Below are positions 32,492 through 33,185 of a stretch of 33,185 nucleotides of DNA, one piece after another. A program made the position numbers and the translations under genes. Under the pieces are notes generated by a model. That model did no database searches. It saw only the letters and a list, made by a program, of their open reading frames with translations, and was not told the origin of the DNA. Where the stretch lies: assembly GCA_938028645.1 (NCBI GenBank), contig CALIMD010000157.1:1-33185 (forward strand), written 5' to 3'. Numbering within the stretch: position 1 is the first letter of the stretch; every line of letters begins with the position of its first letter. Source of the DNA: an uncultured Alphaproteobacteria bacterium (GTDB taxonomy: Bacteria; Pseudomonadota; Alphaproteobacteria; Thalassobaculales; Thalassobaculaceae).

Positions 32492-33185
32492 ATGCTGGTT
32501 GTCCGCACAGAATGGCAGGATAATCCTCGGCCCATCGATGATGGAACCATGGTTGTTGCAATTGGCGATGTGCACGGTTGTTCGAAACACCTCGAGTTGA
32601 TGTACAAATCGATCGCAGACGATATTGAAACTCTGAACCCAGAAAAGACTATTTGTATTTTGATTGGCGATCTTATTGATAGGGGACCAAACTCGAAGGA
32701 ATGTTTAAAGCTTGCAGCACAAGGAGTTACATCCTTTACAGCAAAAATGAATGTTGAAGACATCGTTTTAAAGGGAAACCATGACGTGTGGTTATGCCGC
32801 GCGGTGAATGGTCAATTAACTGAAAGTGACTATCAAGCATGGAAACGCAATGGAGGGAAGGCAACGTTATTAAGCCTTGGTGTGAATATTGACCTTTCTA
32901 TTGAAACTTTGAAGAGAAAAATTGGAAAGGCCCTTCCTTCTACCGTCCGGAAAATGCTCACAAATATGTCTGAAAGTTTTCAAATTGAGCAGTTGTTTTT
33001 TGTGCATGCTGGTGTTGACCCAAGATATTCACTCTCTAACCAAACATTGGAAGCAAAAACCTGGATCAGAGATGAGTTTCTTGATGTCACCACATGGCCT
33101 TTCAATGAGATAATTATCCACGGCCATTCGATTGAACGCTTTTCAAAAAAACCAAAAATTTATAATCATAGAATCGGAATCGATA
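32492..33185 (+). CDS. Metallophosphoesterase / PPP-type serine/threonine phosphatase, cut by the window edge
   Basis: An open frame of 231 codons runs off the right edge without a stop. The full set of calcineurin-like phosphoesterase motifs is present: GDVHG (Asp26, His28), GDLIDRG (Asp60, Arg64), GNHD (Asn96, His97), VHAG (His172) and HGH (210-212). Asp, His and Asn residues in these motifs bind two metal ions, and the Asp-Arg-Gly form of the second motif is shared with PPP-type protein phosphatases. It would hydrolyse a phosphomonoester, perhaps on a protein or a nucleotide. ATG 32492 is supported by GGAG at 32479-32482. Since the core motifs are already complete, only a short C-terminal part is probably missing. 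Confidence 0.88.
   Translation, partial: MLVVRTEWQDNPRPIDDGTMVVAIGDVHGCSKHLELMYKSIADDIETLNPEKTICILIGDLIDRGPNSKECLKLAAQGVTSFTAKMNVEDIVLKGNHDVWLCRAVNGQLTESDYQAWKRNGGKATLLSLGVNIDLSIETLKRKIGKALPSTVRKMLTNMSESFQIEQLFFVHAGVDPRYSLSNQTLEAKTWIRDEFLDVTTWPFNEIIIHGHSIERFSKKPKIYNHRIGID

Overview
The window reads as chromosomal accessory DNA from an AT-rich (roughly 40% GC by eye) Gram-negative bacterium, most likely a marine or aquatic alphaproteobacterium. That placement is inferred from many ABC importers with periplasmic binding proteins, a fused LivM-LivG, a PyrE carrying a VEDLATDGGS PRPP loop, and many oxidoreductases; no rRNA or other taxonomic marker is present. I see 29 complete genes and one gene cut by the right edge. 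There are no tRNAs, rRNAs, insertion sequences or CRISPR arrays. Genes are tightly packed on both strands.

Layout. 1-150: AT-rich DNA with two tandem DnaA-box-like 9-mers. 151-2727 (minus): a fluoroacetate-type haloacetate dehalogenase, a crotonase-fold protein lacking one catalytic Glu, and an unrecognised Rossmann/methyltransferase-like protein. 2755-7454 (plus): a promoter, a clear thiamine pyrophosphate (TPP) riboswitch, and a four-gene branched-chain-amino-acid-type (Liv/HAAT) ABC importer with LivM and LivG fused. 7510-12984 (plus): pyrE, a glutathione S-transferase, a peptide-type binding protein with two permeases but no ATPase, and a small lipoprotein. 12992-15446: ribokinase and ManC, divergent. 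15456-23566: dehydrogenases, a TauD-like dioxygenase, a DMT exporter, an amidase and a flavin-dependent monooxygenase on alternating strands, which looks like catabolic or scavenging capacity. 23926-28713 (minus): a complete BMP/Nup-type nucleoside-like ABC importer ending at a strong intrinsic terminator. 28840-33185: a YcaQ/AlkX-type DNA glycosylase, a Bcr/CflA efflux pump, a PhyH-family dioxygenase and a truncated metallophosphoesterase.

The most striking item is the TPP riboswitch at 2791-2885 directly ahead of the Liv-type importer. TPP riboswitches normally govern thiamine synthesis or uptake, so this importer, annotated by homology as an amino-acid transporter, is probably a thiamine or thiamine-precursor uptake system. 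The LivG half has a degenerate ABC signature. An orotate phosphoribosyltransferase gene follows 55 nt downstream with no visible terminator, so a pyrimidine-handling enzyme may share the transcript. Liv-type transporters are not among the thiamine-regulon transporter families I know (ThiBPQ, ThiXYZ, YkoEDC, CytX, PnuT, ThiT, ThiV).

Limits: everything here was read from sequence by eye. Families are assigned from motifs and remembered homologues. Exact substrates are inference.
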